Positions 15,824-23,035 of a DNA stretch of 30,046 bases are shown in pieces; position 1 is the stretch's first letter; each line of letters begins with the position of its first letter. The DNA is from a virus: the IMG/VR virus record IMGVR_UViG_3300030329_006293, positions 6,725 through 36,770 of that record; one strand, written 5' to 3'. Both the position numbers and the translations under genes were made by a program. The notes beneath the pieces were generated by a model, which was not told the DNA's origin, made no database searches, and saw only the letters and a program-made list of their open reading frames with translations.

Positions 15824-17842
15824 CTACCTATTTAACTCCAGTCTTTGCATTCTTGCCAACTTTCTTGCTAAGTCTCCCGCGAAGGCGGAATCAGCTCTTT
15901 GCGTTGTGACGTTAATAGTGTTATTGAATGTTCCTCCCCTATTATTGTATCCTTGTCGTTCTTCTTCAGATACTGCTGCAGCAGGTTTGACTGTTTCTCC
16001 CGCGGCGAGCATAGCAAGACCACCATGAGACATTCCACCTTTATGGAAGATGTCGATATTACCCCATCCATCAAATAATGTACCAGCACCACCGAAATCA
16101 GTCAAACCAAATGTCATTGTGTTTACTAGTTTCGCTAACGCTTCTATAACATATTCAATTGCGACACCAATTCCATAGAGAATCTCTTCCCAGAAAATGA
16201 AGATGGCAATAACTGCAGCTACTGCTGCAACTATCGCAAGAATTATTAGTGTGATTGGAGACATTAAGACGTTCATCACAACTAACGCTGCATTAACACC
16301 CCATGTTGCTGCAGCCCAAATTGCTTTTGCCGTGACTAACGCGTATGTAGCAATTGTGCTTCCATACTGATAGAATGTGTACATGATGAGCAACACAATT
16401 ATTGCTTGCCACATCTCGATATTTCCTTGCTGTACAGAAAGGAGTGCTGCACCAACTATTGCAACAGTACCCATTGCCCTAATAGAAGCCCATGTCCATG
16501 CAACCAGTTTTTGTTTACCCATTGTGTATATTGCATCTTTAGCCGTCTGTGCCATAGTGAGAATAATATCTACCTTTTTGGCGATTGCCAATAGAATATA
16601 TGCTTGAACTAATGCTGACACTATTTCAGAATGCTCTGCTAAAAACTCAGCAACTGGAGCAAGTACTACCAGTATTTGCAATAAGATTCTAGCTACTTCA
16701 CCTAATGCTCCAAAGAATGGAATTAGCGCGACTGTTAAAGACGAAAGCGATTCACCTAAACCACCTTCTCCACGGAAAGCATCGATGAACTCGTTGATAA
16801 TGGGCATAATAGCGCCACCCAATACAATCTTAAAATCATCCATTGCGCTAGTAAACTTCTTAAATTCGATGTGTGCAGACTGTTCCATTGTGCTCGCAAC
16901 TTGATTTAGTTCTCCATCAGAATCATTAATTGCCTCAGACAACTCTTCAAAACCTTCTACACCTTGTTGAATAATTGCACCCACACCAGGTGCTGCCCTG
17001 ATACCGAAGATTGTCGTTACATCGTTTGCTGTCATTTGTGCATCAATCAATTGTTGCACGATATCAATCATCGGTAATAATTCACCTTGAGCATTAGTGA
17101 ATTGTAGACCCAATTCTTGCATTCGTCTAGCAGCATCTGTTGTCGGGTCAATCATTTTTGATAGCATCTGCCTAAATGTTGTACCTGAACGAGCACCTGC
17201 GATACCTGCGTTAGCGAACAGACCTAATACTGTCACGCTGTCTTCAAGACTAACGTTTGCCAACGCGGCAACTGGACCTACGAAAGAAAGACCAGCTCCC
17301 ACTTCAGCCAATGTCATAGCAGAGTTTGTAAATGCTGCAGTGAGTCTATCACCAATTTCGGTGATATCTTCAGCTTCATAACCGAATGCATTCATTGTTG
17401 CAACAGCAATACGAGCTGATTGTGCCAAACCCATATTTCCAGCCATCGCAAGCTTAAGTGTCGTTTCAGTTGTTGCCATAACTTCATTCACTTCTAGACC
17501 TGCAAGTGATAATTCAAACATAGCATCTGCTGACTCAGACGCTGTAAATGGGAACTCTCTTCCTAATCTTCTGGCTTCTGCAGTCAATTCTTTCAATTGG
17601 TCGACAGTTCCACCCGTCACCGCTTGAACTTTTCGCATCGAATGGTCAAACTGCGCAAAGGTCATTACTGCATTCTTCATGAAATCGAATGCCATTGTTG
17701 CTGCTAATAGTGTGAGTTCAGCTCTGACCTTTTTGACTGCACCTTGCAGTCCAATCATTCCGCCTCCAAGCTTTTTGAATTGAGAAAAACCACGTAGTGA
17801 GGCACTGAAAATAACACCAACACGGACATTCTGCGAACTCAT
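15824..17842 (-). CDS. Tail tape measure protein
   Basis: 672 residues from the ATG overlapping the chaperone T stop (TGATG), with GGAGTGAT just upstream. Residues about 60-280 match the TP901-type tape measure region: FDHSMRKVQAVTGG, EFPFTASESADAMFELSLAG, TMNAFGYEAEDI, NSAMTLAEVGAGLSFVGPVA and GIAGARSGTTFRQML. Several hydrophobic, probably membrane-active segments follow in the middle (about 370-590), then a polar C-terminus with GGTFNNTINVTTQ. The protein spans the tail lumen and sets tail length. At roughly 1.5 angstrom per residue it would specify a tail near 100 nm, an estimate from the family rule. Gene order after the frameshifted chaperones is classical. Confidence 0.95.
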   Translation of the reverse strand: MSSQNVRVGVIFSASLRGFSQFKKLGGGMIGLQGAVKKVRAELTLLAATMAFDFMKNAVMTFAQFDHSMRKVQAVTGGTVDQLKELTAEARRLGREFPFTASESADAMFELSLAGLEVNEVMATTETTLKLAMAGNMGLAQSARIAVATMNAFGYEAEDITEIGDRLTAAFTNSAMTLAEVGAGLSFVGPVAALANVSLEDSVTVLGLFANAGIAGARSGTTFRQMLSKMIDPTTDAARRMQELGLQFTNAQGELLPMIDIVQQLIDAQMTANDVTTIFGIRAAPGVGAIIQQGVEGFEELSEAINDSDGELNQVASTMEQSAHIEFKKFTSAMDDFKIVLGGAIMPIINEFIDAFRGEGGLGESLSSLTVALIPFFGALGEVARILLQILVVLAPVAEFLAEHSEIVSALVQAYILLAIAKKVDIILTMAQTAKDAIYTMGKQKLVAWTWASIRAMGTVAIVGAALLSVQQGNIEMWQAIIVLLIMYTFYQYGSTIATYALVTAKAIWAAATWGVNAALVVMNVLMSPITLIILAIVAAVAAVIAIFIFWEEILYGIGVAIEYVIEALAKLVNTMTFGLTDFGGAGTLFDGWGNIDIFHKGGMSHGGLAMLAAGETVKPAAAVSEEERQGYNNRGGTFNNTINVTTQRADSAFAGDLARKLARMQRLELNR

Positions 17843-18111
17843 CAAATCACTCCAAGTCTTTTTCTCCTTTCGTCCATCTCGTGCTGTTTGTGTGCCCTCT
17901 CACTCTTCTTAGACGCTGCCCTCTTTTGTTTCCCTTCTTCTCCCATAATCACCATCAATTCCCCGAAGTATTCAGGGTGTCGTTCGAATTGACGGTGGAA
18001 GTCATCCACGGTCCAGCCGTATCGTTGAAGGATGGTATCAATGAAGACAGATTCAGGTAGGGGTTCTTTCTCATTGAACTTTCCTCCTATTATCTCCTTT
18101 ATCGTGTTCAT
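17842..18111 (-). CDS. Tail assembly chaperone, T-like frameshift extension
   Basis: 89 residues from its own ATG, which overlaps the G-like stop (ATGA), but more likely mainly expressed as the C-terminal part of a G-T fusion. The frame is -1 relative to G and stays open through the A7 slippery run at 18117-18123, entering as SRMNTIKEII. Visible features are the Trp/Phe-rich helix LQRYGWTVDDFHRQFERHPEY and a very basic tail, KQKRAASKKSERAHKQHEMD. By analogy with lambda gpGT the basic T part recruits tail tube subunits to the tape measure. The position directly before the tape measure gene supports this. Confidence 0.85.
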   Translation of the reverse strand: MNTIKEIIGGKFNEKEPLPESVFIDTILQRYGWTVDDFHRQFERHPEYFGELMVIMGEEGKQKRAASKKSERAHKQHEMDERRKRLGVI

Positions 18112-18467
18112 TCTACTTTTTTTGGGGTCAGCCTCTTCGTTTGCTCAGCAATCAAATTGAAAAGTTCCATTCCATGTTCAAGTTCTAGTTCTTCTCTAAC
18201 GTAAGTCGCTGGGTCATCGATTTCTTGACCATTTACACCACGTAGACATTGTGTTATTGCTTTTGGCATTAATTCCATGCTTTTAGCAAGTGAGTCTGTT
18301 CCTCCCAAATCATCCATCGTTAAAGATTCAATTTCTTCTTGCTCCATTCCCGCAAATTGGGAAAGGTCTTCAACCTGAAATGCTTCAGACATCAGACGTT
18401 GAATTTCCATTATGTTTCCAAATCCAAACGACAATTTATAGGTCGTTTCTCCAATTTTGTGCTCCAC
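18108..18467 (-). CDS. Tail assembly chaperone, G-like
   Basis: 119 residues starting at GTG (18467). Acidic helical protein (FGNIMEIQRLMSEAF, EQEEIESLTMDDL, ELEHGMELFNLIAEQ), the usual character of G-type chaperones that coat the tape measure. The last codons run CCA AAA AAA GTA GAA TGA, so the ribosome meets A AAA AAA in frame just before the stop. Lies between the tail tube and tape measure genes, where these chaperones almost always sit in long-tailed phages. Sequence similarity was not needed for the call; position, composition and frameshift signal agree. Confidence 0.85.
   Translation of the reverse strand: MEHKIGETTYKLSFGFGNIMEIQRLMSEAFQVEDLSQFAGMEQEEIESLTMDDLGGTDSLAKSMELMPKAITQCLRGVNGQEIDDPATYVREELELEHGMELFNLIAEQTKRLTPKKVE
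18117..18123 (-). promoter_or_regulatory. Programmed -1 frameshift slippery site (A7)
   Basis: The heptamer A AAA AAA is in frame with the G-like gene (CCA AAA AAA G). Slipping back one base lets both tRNAs re-pair perfectly and continues as AGT AGA ATG AAC into the T-like frame, without a stop. The two genes are offset by exactly the -1 frame. Confidence 0.85.
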
Positions 18468-18489
18468 TACTAATCACTTCTCCATCACC

Positions 18490-19428
18490 TCATGCAATTT
18501 GGTCTACCGTAATACTGGCTGCATGGAAGTCATAGCTCTCCTCTAGCTCTTTCACATCGTCGCCAGGACGGCTAAAGTCTCTCGACAATAGTCTACAATC
18601 GGTGAGTGTAATAACGACTTTTTCAGCCGCTGAGTTCTTTGATAGCGTGACAGTAATTGTCTCTGAATTGTTGAATGGGTCGCTTAGGAACTTATCCATT
18701 GCACTGTCATCTTGCTTAATAAGTGTGAATGAACCAGTGACATCTCGCTTTGTTGCGAATGATTCAGCAATTGTTGCACTTCCACTGAGACCATAAACTC
18801 TTGACAATACATTGTTGATATCGATTGTCATGTTAGTCACGATTTCTGAACCAAATGATGCAAATCCAACTGTCACGTCTTCCATTGTGAATGGTTTTGT
18901 AGCGTGCTCTGAAAGTTCGCTCAAATCTGTAGTTGCACAGTTAACTTCAGCTGCACCACGAGTTAATTCCTTAGCGAAAAGTGTCGTGCTTAAAGTGCAT
19001 GCTTCTCCTGAGTTCATTTCTAATGAAAGGGATTCTACTCTACATCCAGTGTACAGTTCGTACCATGCAGAACTTCCGTCATTCCAACCAGTTTCTAAGG
19101 TGAAGGAGCGAAGCGCATCTGTATTTGTCACTGTTCCTCCAGCGCAGGTACCCAGTGCAAGACCAAAAATCGAAGCCGCACCAGTCGTATCTTGATTAAG
19201 TAGGCTATCAATTACCAAACCGACTTCTTTTTTCGTTCTGTAAAACATGCCTGGGTCGCGTCCTGACCCAAGACCACGAATTACGGTCTTACCGTAATCC
19301 TCTGTTGGATTGGGAATAGAAGTCACGATTCCAGGCCAGCGTACGCGAGTATCAGCCGCGTCAGTACCAAAAGTAGCCTCCGCTTCGATACCGACCATTG
19401 TTAAATCATATCCACCTTGAATGGCCAA
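18490..19428 (-). CDS. Major tail tube protein
   Basis: 312 residues starting at TTG (19428), supported by AAGGAGA seven bases upstream and by a promoter giving a 14-base leader. The N-terminus GYDLTMVGIEAEATFGT followed by a beta-rich protein rich in Thr, Ser and Val, with GLGSGRDPGMFYRTKKEVGL and a C-terminal LTDCRLLSRDFSRPGDDVKE, is the pattern of siphovirus/myovirus tube proteins. The first gene of the leftward tail operon, immediately before the G and T chaperones. It forms the hexameric-ring tube around the tape measure. Length is somewhat above the common 150-250 residues, so an extra outer domain is possible. Confidence 0.8.
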   Translation of the reverse strand: MAIQGGYDLTMVGIEAEATFGTDAADTRVRWPGIVTSIPNPTEDYGKTVIRGLGSGRDPGMFYRTKKEVGLVIDSLLNQDTTGAASIFGLALGTCAGGTVTNTDALRSFTLETGWNDGSSAWYELYTGCRVESLSLEMNSGEACTLSTTLFAKELTRGAAEVNCATTDLSELSEHATKPFTMEDVTVGFASFGSEIVTNMTIDINNVLSRVYGLSGSATIAESFATKRDVTGSFTLIKQDDSAMDKFLSDPFNNSETITVTLSKNSAAEKVVITLTDCRLLSRDFSRPGDDVKELEESYDFHAASITVDQIA

Positions 19429-19460
19429 ACCTATCTCTCCTTATAAGGTACAAGACTAGT

Positions 19461-19476
19461 GGCCTTTATTAAGCTT
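19461..19476 (-). promoter_or_regulatory. TATA-type promoter of the tail tube operon
   Basis: On the - strand AAGCTTAATAAAGGCC holds the core TTAATAAA (19465-19472). A start 26-27 bases from its centre falls at about 19442 and yields the leader AAGGAGAGATAGGT before the TTG codon, which exactly includes the ribosome site. The core is identical to that at 24560-24567. Confidence 0.65.
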
Positions 19477-19494
19477 CCCCAACTGAGGGGTAAG
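19474..19494. promoter_or_regulatory. Dyad between divergent promoters, possible operator
   Basis: CTTCCCC-AACTGA-GGGGTAAG is a near-perfect inverted repeat with one unmatched T. It fills the space between the leftward tail tube TATA box and the rightward ligase TATA box, where a bound regulator could affect both. The binding protein is unknown. Confidence 0.45.
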
Positions 19495-19503
19495 TTAATA
19501 TAC
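19494..19503 (+). promoter_or_regulatory. TATA-type promoter of the ligase cassette
   Basis: GTTAATATAC has its TTAATATA core at 19495-19502, centred 26-27 bases before the ligase ATG at 19525. No ribosome site precedes the ATG. This is the spacing of a leaderless archaeal transcript. Confidence 0.65.
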
Positions 19504-19524
19504 TGAGTTTGCTTAGCATATTAC

Positions 19525-20319
19525 ATGCCAGAAAGGGTCATGTTAGCAAAGAAGTACGTTGAGGGTAAAACCAATCCTAAGGGTTGGTATATGAGCCACA
19601 AAATAGATGGTATTCGTGCTACTTGGGACGGAACTAAATTACTCACGCGAGGAGGAAATGAAATCTTTGCTCCAGCATGGTTTTTAGAAAGTTTGCCTGA
19701 AGATTTCACACTTGATGGAGAATTAGTATTTGCTCCAGATGGAAATGAATGTGGTAATTTTCAACAGACATGTTCAGTTGTCAAGAGACACGTACCAGAC
19801 GAGAGATGGAAACACGTGATATATTTTGTGTTTGAATTCCCATCAAAGGATTATACATTCGATGTGATATATGATTGGGCCAAAGAATGCGTTACTCCCC
19901 CGCACATACGCGTACTCAAGCAAGTAGTATGTACTAGCGTAGAACACATGAAGCTATTCCATGACTTGTATACTGCTCGTGGTGGTGAAGGAATTATGTT
20001 GAGAAATCCAGATTCAAAATACGAATACAAGCGAAGCAAAAACATATTGAAAGTGAAAATATGGGATGATGCAGAAGCGACAGTTATTGACTATCTACCT
20101 GGTCAAGGAAAACATGAAGGTAGACTTGGTGGAGCAATTTGTAATTGGACTGACGGTAGAAATGACCGCACATTCCATGTTGGAGTTGGCTGGACAGATG
20201 AAGAACGCGAGAATCCTCCACCTATTGGTACAGTAATCACATTCAGTTATTTTGGATTGACAGACGCAGGAAGTCCTCGCCATCCAAAATATCTGAGGAC
20301 GCGTGATGACCATGAGTGA
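19525..20319 (+). CDS. ATP-dependent DNA ligase (minimal)
   Basis: 264 residues. Nucleotidyltransferase motif I is HKIDGIR with the AMP-accepting Lys26; motif III is LDGEL (63-67); motif IV is GGEGIMLRNP with Glu155; motif V is ILKVKIW (Lys176, Lys178). An OB-fold follows (about 181-264), with GRLGGAICNW, GTVITFSYFG and SPRHPKYLRTRDD. This is a minimal two-domain ligase without an N-terminal DNA-binding domain, of the size seen in viruses. It seals nicks in DNA replication or repair and pairs functionally with the PolB at the left. First gene of a rightward cassette inserted in the leftward structural genes. Its start has a TATA box at leaderless spacing and no Shine-Dalgarno. Confidence 0.93.
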   Translation: MPERVMLAKKYVEGKTNPKGWYMSHKIDGIRATWDGTKLLTRGGNEIFAPAWFLESLPEDFTLDGELVFAPDGNECGNFQQTCSVVKRHVPDERWKHVIYFVFEFPSKDYTFDVIYDWAKECVTPPHIRVLKQVVCTSVEHMKLFHDLYTARGGEGIMLRNPDSKYEYKRSKNILKVKIWDDAEATVIDYLPGQGKHEGRLGGAICNWTDGRNDRTFHVGVGWTDEERENPPPIGTVITFSYFGLTDAGSPRHPKYLRTRDDHE

Positions 20320-20620
20320 AGAAAACGAAAAAATGACAATGAAAGTATGTGCTAATCCAGATTGTGAAAAGCCGTTCATTATGGAACAATCAGTAAGCTT
20401 TATATTAGAGGTAGGTTTGCCAGATACAGTTCGGGAGGAGTCAATGGATGCGGCATCAGTTCTGTGCGTGGATTGCAATATGGAAAGATTGCAAGAAGTT
20501 TACGACATTACCTTTGTACGCTCGCTTAGTACGATAATTACCGAAGAAATAAAAGCCTATACACCAGAGGAGTTTGAAGAATATGAAAAACAGAAGGACA
20601 CAGAAACAGATGGCGCGTGA
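20306..20620 (+). CDS. Small zinc-ribbon-like protein
   Basis: 104 residues from ATG 20306 (GAGGA seven bases upstream); GTG 20303 and ATG 20312 are alternatives. It overlaps the ligase end by 14 bases. Cys15 and Cys20 (VCANPDC) and Cys54 and Cys57 (LCVDC) can hold one zinc in a CX4C...CX2C ribbon. The rest is acidic, ending in EFEEYEKQKDTETDGA. No family was recognised. Translational coupling with the ligase suggests a role in DNA transactions or regulation of the cassette, which is inference. Confidence 0.7.
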   Translation: MTMSEENEKMTMKVCANPDCEKPFIMEQSVSFILEVGLPDTVREESMDAASVLCVDCNMERLQEVYDITFVRSLSTIITEEIKAYTPEEFEEYEKQKDTETDGA

Positions 20621-20954
20621 CCAGCGCAGGACTCTCAATCTTATTGAGAAAAAACCTGGGTTGAAATCACGCCAGTATTGTGAATTGCTAGAAATGACAA
20701 TGGAACAGTGGCACTACGATACTCGAGTGCTATCAGACAGTGGTGCAATCTTTAGAATTGCAGGCCGATGGTTCCATATCAACCGAATGCCAGAACAAGT
20801 TATCGTTAAGGTACATTCAGAAGAAGACCCAACAATTGCTGCACTGCGCGCAATCGAGTCGAAAATCACTGAACTTGAGTTGATGAAGACCTCACTCGAA
20901 TTGCAGATGACTGAACTCAACGAGGCAGCAAGATTGTTGGAGAGTTTGAATTGA
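20610..20954 (+). CDS. Winged-helix DNA-binding protein with C-terminal coiled coil
   Basis: 114 residues from ATG 20610, which overlaps the previous gene by 11 bases and has AAGGA upstream; an in-frame ATG at 20574 would overlap further. Residues about 6-58 form a winged helix: RTLNLIEKKPGLKSRQYCEL, a recognition helix MTMEQWHYDTRVLSDSG, then the wing AIFRIAGRWFHI. Residues 76-114 (LRAIESKITELELMKTSLEL and on) are a leucine-rich coiled coil, probably for dimerisation. Likely a transcription regulator, possibly of the divergent tail tube/ligase promoters nearby. The target is not known. Confidence 0.75.
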   Translation: MARDQRRTLNLIEKKPGLKSRQYCELLEMTMEQWHYDTRVLSDSGAIFRIAGRWFHINRMPEQVIVKVHSEEDPTIAALRAIESKITELELMKTSLELQMTELNEAARLLESLN

Positions 20955-21088
20955 AGCGAAAGATTCAGACCACTTGGACCAACATTAATGTATGTTGCGT
21001 ACAAATGCTATCGCAAGAGCCATTAAACGAATTACAACCCTATCGGGTATTTTGTGAATGCGGCCGCCAGTGGGAAATTAAGCCCTAG
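20951..21088 (+). CDS. Possible small Cys-containing protein
   Basis: 45 codons from a TTG that overlaps the previous stop (TTGA), or 27 residues from ATG 21005. The longer form holds NINVCCVQ and the shorter C-terminal VFCECGRQWEIKP, which resembles half of a zinc ribbon (CxC-G). The overlap with the preceding gene supports translation, while the weak start codon and short length count against it. Not recognised. It would be the last gene of the ligase cassette. Confidence 0.35.
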   Translation: MKRKIQTTWTNINVCCVQMLSQEPLNELQPYRVFCECGRQWEIKP

Positions 21089-21243
21089 ACGCGCCGTACG
21101 CGTTTCCGTATAGCCCCTGGCTTTATATCCGGGATTGGATTTAGAATAGCATGCCACGTGTTAAGCCTGTGGCCGAAGAGCCTTTTGCTTAGGTACTTAT
21201 CAAATAACATGACGGACAAACACGGAGGCATGCCAGAATTGAC
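21089..21243. other. Convergent intergenic region, GC-rich
   Basis: Separates the rightward ligase cassette from the leftward HNH gene. It holds ACGCG-CCGTA-CGCGT, AGCC-CCT-GGCT, and a TATA-like CTTTATATCC (21121-21130). An ATG 27 bases after the centre of that box opens a 13-codon frame (21151-21192). No longer coding frame is evident. It may contain terminators and a short RNA; nothing firmer can be said. Confidence 0.4.
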
Positions 21244-21714
21244 CTATTCTAAGCCCGCCTCACGCGCGGCTTTGAACATGTGATATGTTTGACGAGCCGT
21301 ACGTTCGCGGTGGCAATTTGCGCACAAAACCTGACATTTGCCTATTTCTTCTAAAATCGTCGTCCAAGCAATACCTCGGTTAACGCCTTGACAGATACCG
21401 AATTTTTTGGTGCTTCTATCGATGTGGTCAAAATCTAACATGATTGGATCGTTAACTTTGCATCCTTTGTGTTCACAACCACGCTGTCTCTTGATATCGC
21501 GTACGCGCGCGAGGATAAAATCTTGTCGAATTCTTACTTGCTGTTTCCGATATTCTTTATTCTCGTGGTAGAGTCTTTTATTTTTCTTGTTGAACATGCC
21601 CTTATGTTTTTGATAATAGTCACGCTTATTTTGAAGAATACGTTCTCTGTTCTCGCGATAGTATTCTCTACGCTTTTCGCGTATGTGCAACGGAACCTTG
21701 TAGTCGTCCTTCAT
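21244..21714 (-). CDS. HNH endonuclease
   Basis: 156 residues. The N-terminal half is very basic and repeats a 13-15 residue unit three times (REYYRENRERILQNK, RDYYQKHKGMFNKKN, KRLYHENKEYRKQQV), common in DNA-binding segments of phage HNH enzymes. The C-terminal half has CEHKGC (Cys80, Cys85), the catalytic DFDHID (His97) and VLCANCHRER (Cys131, Cys134, His135), a Zn-stabilised HNH fold. Its ATG overlaps the stop of the morphogenesis gene. It may be a free-standing homing endonuclease or assist packaging; sitting at the end of the head-neck operon rather than beside terminase argues mildly for a mobile gene. Confidence 0.88.
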   Translation of the reverse strand: MKDDYKVPLHIREKRREYYRENRERILQNKRDYYQKHKGMFNKKNKRLYHENKEYRKQQVRIRQDFILARVRDIKRQRGCEHKGCKVNDPIMLDFDHIDRSTKKFGICQGVNRGIAWTTILEEIGKCQVLCANCHRERTARQTYHMFKAAREAGLE

Positions 21715-22283
21715 CTAAAACCCTTCGCTGGCAGTTTGCGCGTCGCTAGTCGCGATCGTGCTCTTCCAGTAGGACCTGTATATTGTCGTAACCACCGAAC
21801 TAAAACGTCTTGTATTTTCTGTTTTTCCTTTGGGTGTACGCCAATAAATGGTCTGGCTGGAATCGGTGCAGGCGCCTGATTTTGTCTGAATCTAACGAGA
21901 TTGTGTGGGTTGCCAACCTGATGAATTAGTGAGTATTTATTCTGTGTACCGATAATAGCATTTACTACTCGCTGTTTAGGAACCACTTTGTAATCTATAC
22001 TATTTTTCAACGCACGTGTTTGTTGTAGAATTGGCGAGTTCGGAAACTTTCTCAATTGAATAGTGAGCGGTTTTAATGGTGCCCATTTTTTATGTGTCAT
22101 TGGATTCCATTCTTGTTTGAATGCACGCATTGACGACTTCTTTACAAGTCTAGCAATTTTATCGACTGGATTTGTTAGTTCTCTAATGAGAACCCTCTGC
22201 TGTATTCCAGCCATTAGGCGCTTGGCTTCATCAAAGTTTTCCAGATGAATCCTGCTATGTGTTTGAGTCCAACGGGTAGGCAA
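21711..22283 (-). CDS. Phage virion morphogenesis protein, Mu gpG-like tail completion
   Basis: 190 residues. The core matches the virion morphogenesis family: HKKWAPLKPLTIQLR, then ILQQTRALKNSI, then an IIGTQNKYSLIHQVG strand-helix and RPFIGVHP near the C-terminus. In Mu and relatives this protein completes the head-tail junction. It lies with the other neck genes, which supports the call. The C-terminal 40 residues are basic (RWLRQYTGPTGRARSRLATR). Family membership rests on the W-PL / L..T..L..S / HQ.G / RPF.G series. Confidence 0.8.
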   Translation of the reverse strand: MPTRWTQTHSRIHLENFDEAKRLMAGIQQRVLIRELTNPVDKIARLVKKSSMRAFKQEWNPMTHKKWAPLKPLTIQLRKFPNSPILQQTRALKNSIDYKVVPKQRVVNAIIGTQNKYSLIHQVGNPHNLVRFRQNQAPAPIPARPFIGVHPKEKQKIQDVLVRWLRQYTGPTGRARSRLATRKLPAKGFR

Positions 22284-22284
22284 A

Positions 22285-22644
22285 TTATTCCTCCTCGTTT
22301 GTAGCTCCTGGTACCTGTATTCCTACAGAATGCTTCTCCACTATCATTCTATGGGTATGTTGTCGGCTTCCCTCTTGTCTAGCATGCATGTAATCTGCAG
22401 GAATCTCGGCCACTTCATTTGTTTGCTCAGCTTCCCACATTCGTAGTAGAGTATTTAATGCTGGAGCAGCTACTCCACCAATAATTGCTATCAACGCAAT
22501 AAATCCATCTAGATTTGCTAGTACTGTATCTGGGTCTTGAATGCCCATAAACACCACTGCACCAGATGCAAGCATCCAGAGATAAATGACAGGAAGCACC
22601 GTTTTGCTTACTAATCTGTCGTTAAAGGATTTATCGTCTGCCAT
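22285..22644 (-). CDS. Two-transmembrane-segment protein, holin-like
   Basis: 119 residues with two hydrophobic helices (about 15-34, LPVIYLWMLASGAVVFM; about 44-67, LDGFIALIAIIGGVAAPAL), a short acidic hairpin between them and a polar, acidic C-terminus. Topology is like small phage holins, and the next gene upstream encodes another small membrane protein. There is no lysin beside it, and archaeal lysis systems are poorly known, so holin is only a suggestion. It could instead be a membrane-interacting virion protein, since it lies among neck genes. Confidence 0.7.
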   Translation of the reverse strand: MADDKSFNDRLVSKTVLPVIYLWMLASGAVVFMGIQDPDTVLANLDGFIALIAIIGGVAAPALNTLLRMWEAEQTNEVAEIPADYMHARQEGSRQHTHRMIVEKHSVGIQVPGATNEEE

Positions 22645-22645
22645 T

Positions 22646-22858
22646 TTACATCACCAAGTTTTGCCCAGTTAGCACTGATAGAATGACAGCACTTATGAGA
22701 TATAATCTTTTCTTCACTTCGTTCATACCTAGTTCGATATGATGTAAGTGATTGTTTTCAATAATGTCTAATCTATTTTCGATTTCATACGTTTTCGCTA
22801 CTAAATAATTGAGCTTACCGTCGGTATCTAAATCCAATACTTCATGTAGGTCAGTCAT
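22646..22858 (-). CDS. Small coiled-coil protein with C-terminal membrane anchor
   Basis: 70 residues: an amphipathic region with KTYEIENRLDIIENNHLHHIELGMNEVKK, shown here only as a helix of about residues 22-50, and one hydrophobic segment (about 52-66, LYLISAVILSVLTG). The layout resembles XhlA-type proteins that act with holins. Its ATG overlaps the stop of the small Cys protein gene. Function unknown; a partner of the neighbouring two-helix membrane protein is the simplest inference. Confidence 0.65.
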   Translation of the reverse strand: MTDLHEVLDLDTDGKLNYLVAKTYEIENRLDIIENNHLHHIELGMNEVKKRLYLISAVILSVLTGQNLVM

Positions 22859-23031
22859 TGTCTCAGCTCCTTAATTCGACAAGCTTGACACCAGTCGTTC
22901 TGGTTATCAGTACGTTCCTTACATGAAGTGAGCACTATTTTAAGCTTAATCATTTCGCAATCTGGGTCTTCTGGACCAAGTACCTCATTGGACCATCTCT
23001 GAAGATTCAAACTGATTCTGTTATAGCCCAT
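22855..23031 (-). CDS. Small Cys-containing protein
   Basis: 58 residues, filling the only gap in this operon. It starts four bases after the previous stop and its TGA overlaps the next ATG (ATGA), which strongly suggests a real gene despite its size. Notable residues are TSCKERTDNQNDWCQACRIK, in which three Cys could bind a metal together with an upstream Cys (DPDCEM). No family recognised. Position among neck and membrane proteins gives no specific role. Confidence 0.65.
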   Translation of the reverse strand: MGYNRISLNLQRWSNEVLGPEDPDCEMIKLKIVLTSCKERTDNQNDWCQACRIKELRQ

Positions 23032-23035
23032 GTTA

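Noticed and set aside
21244-21714. HNH gene as an intron-borne homing endonuclease
   Set aside because: No interrupted gene or intron/intein boundary is visible beside it; it is an intact gene overlapping the gpG-like gene.
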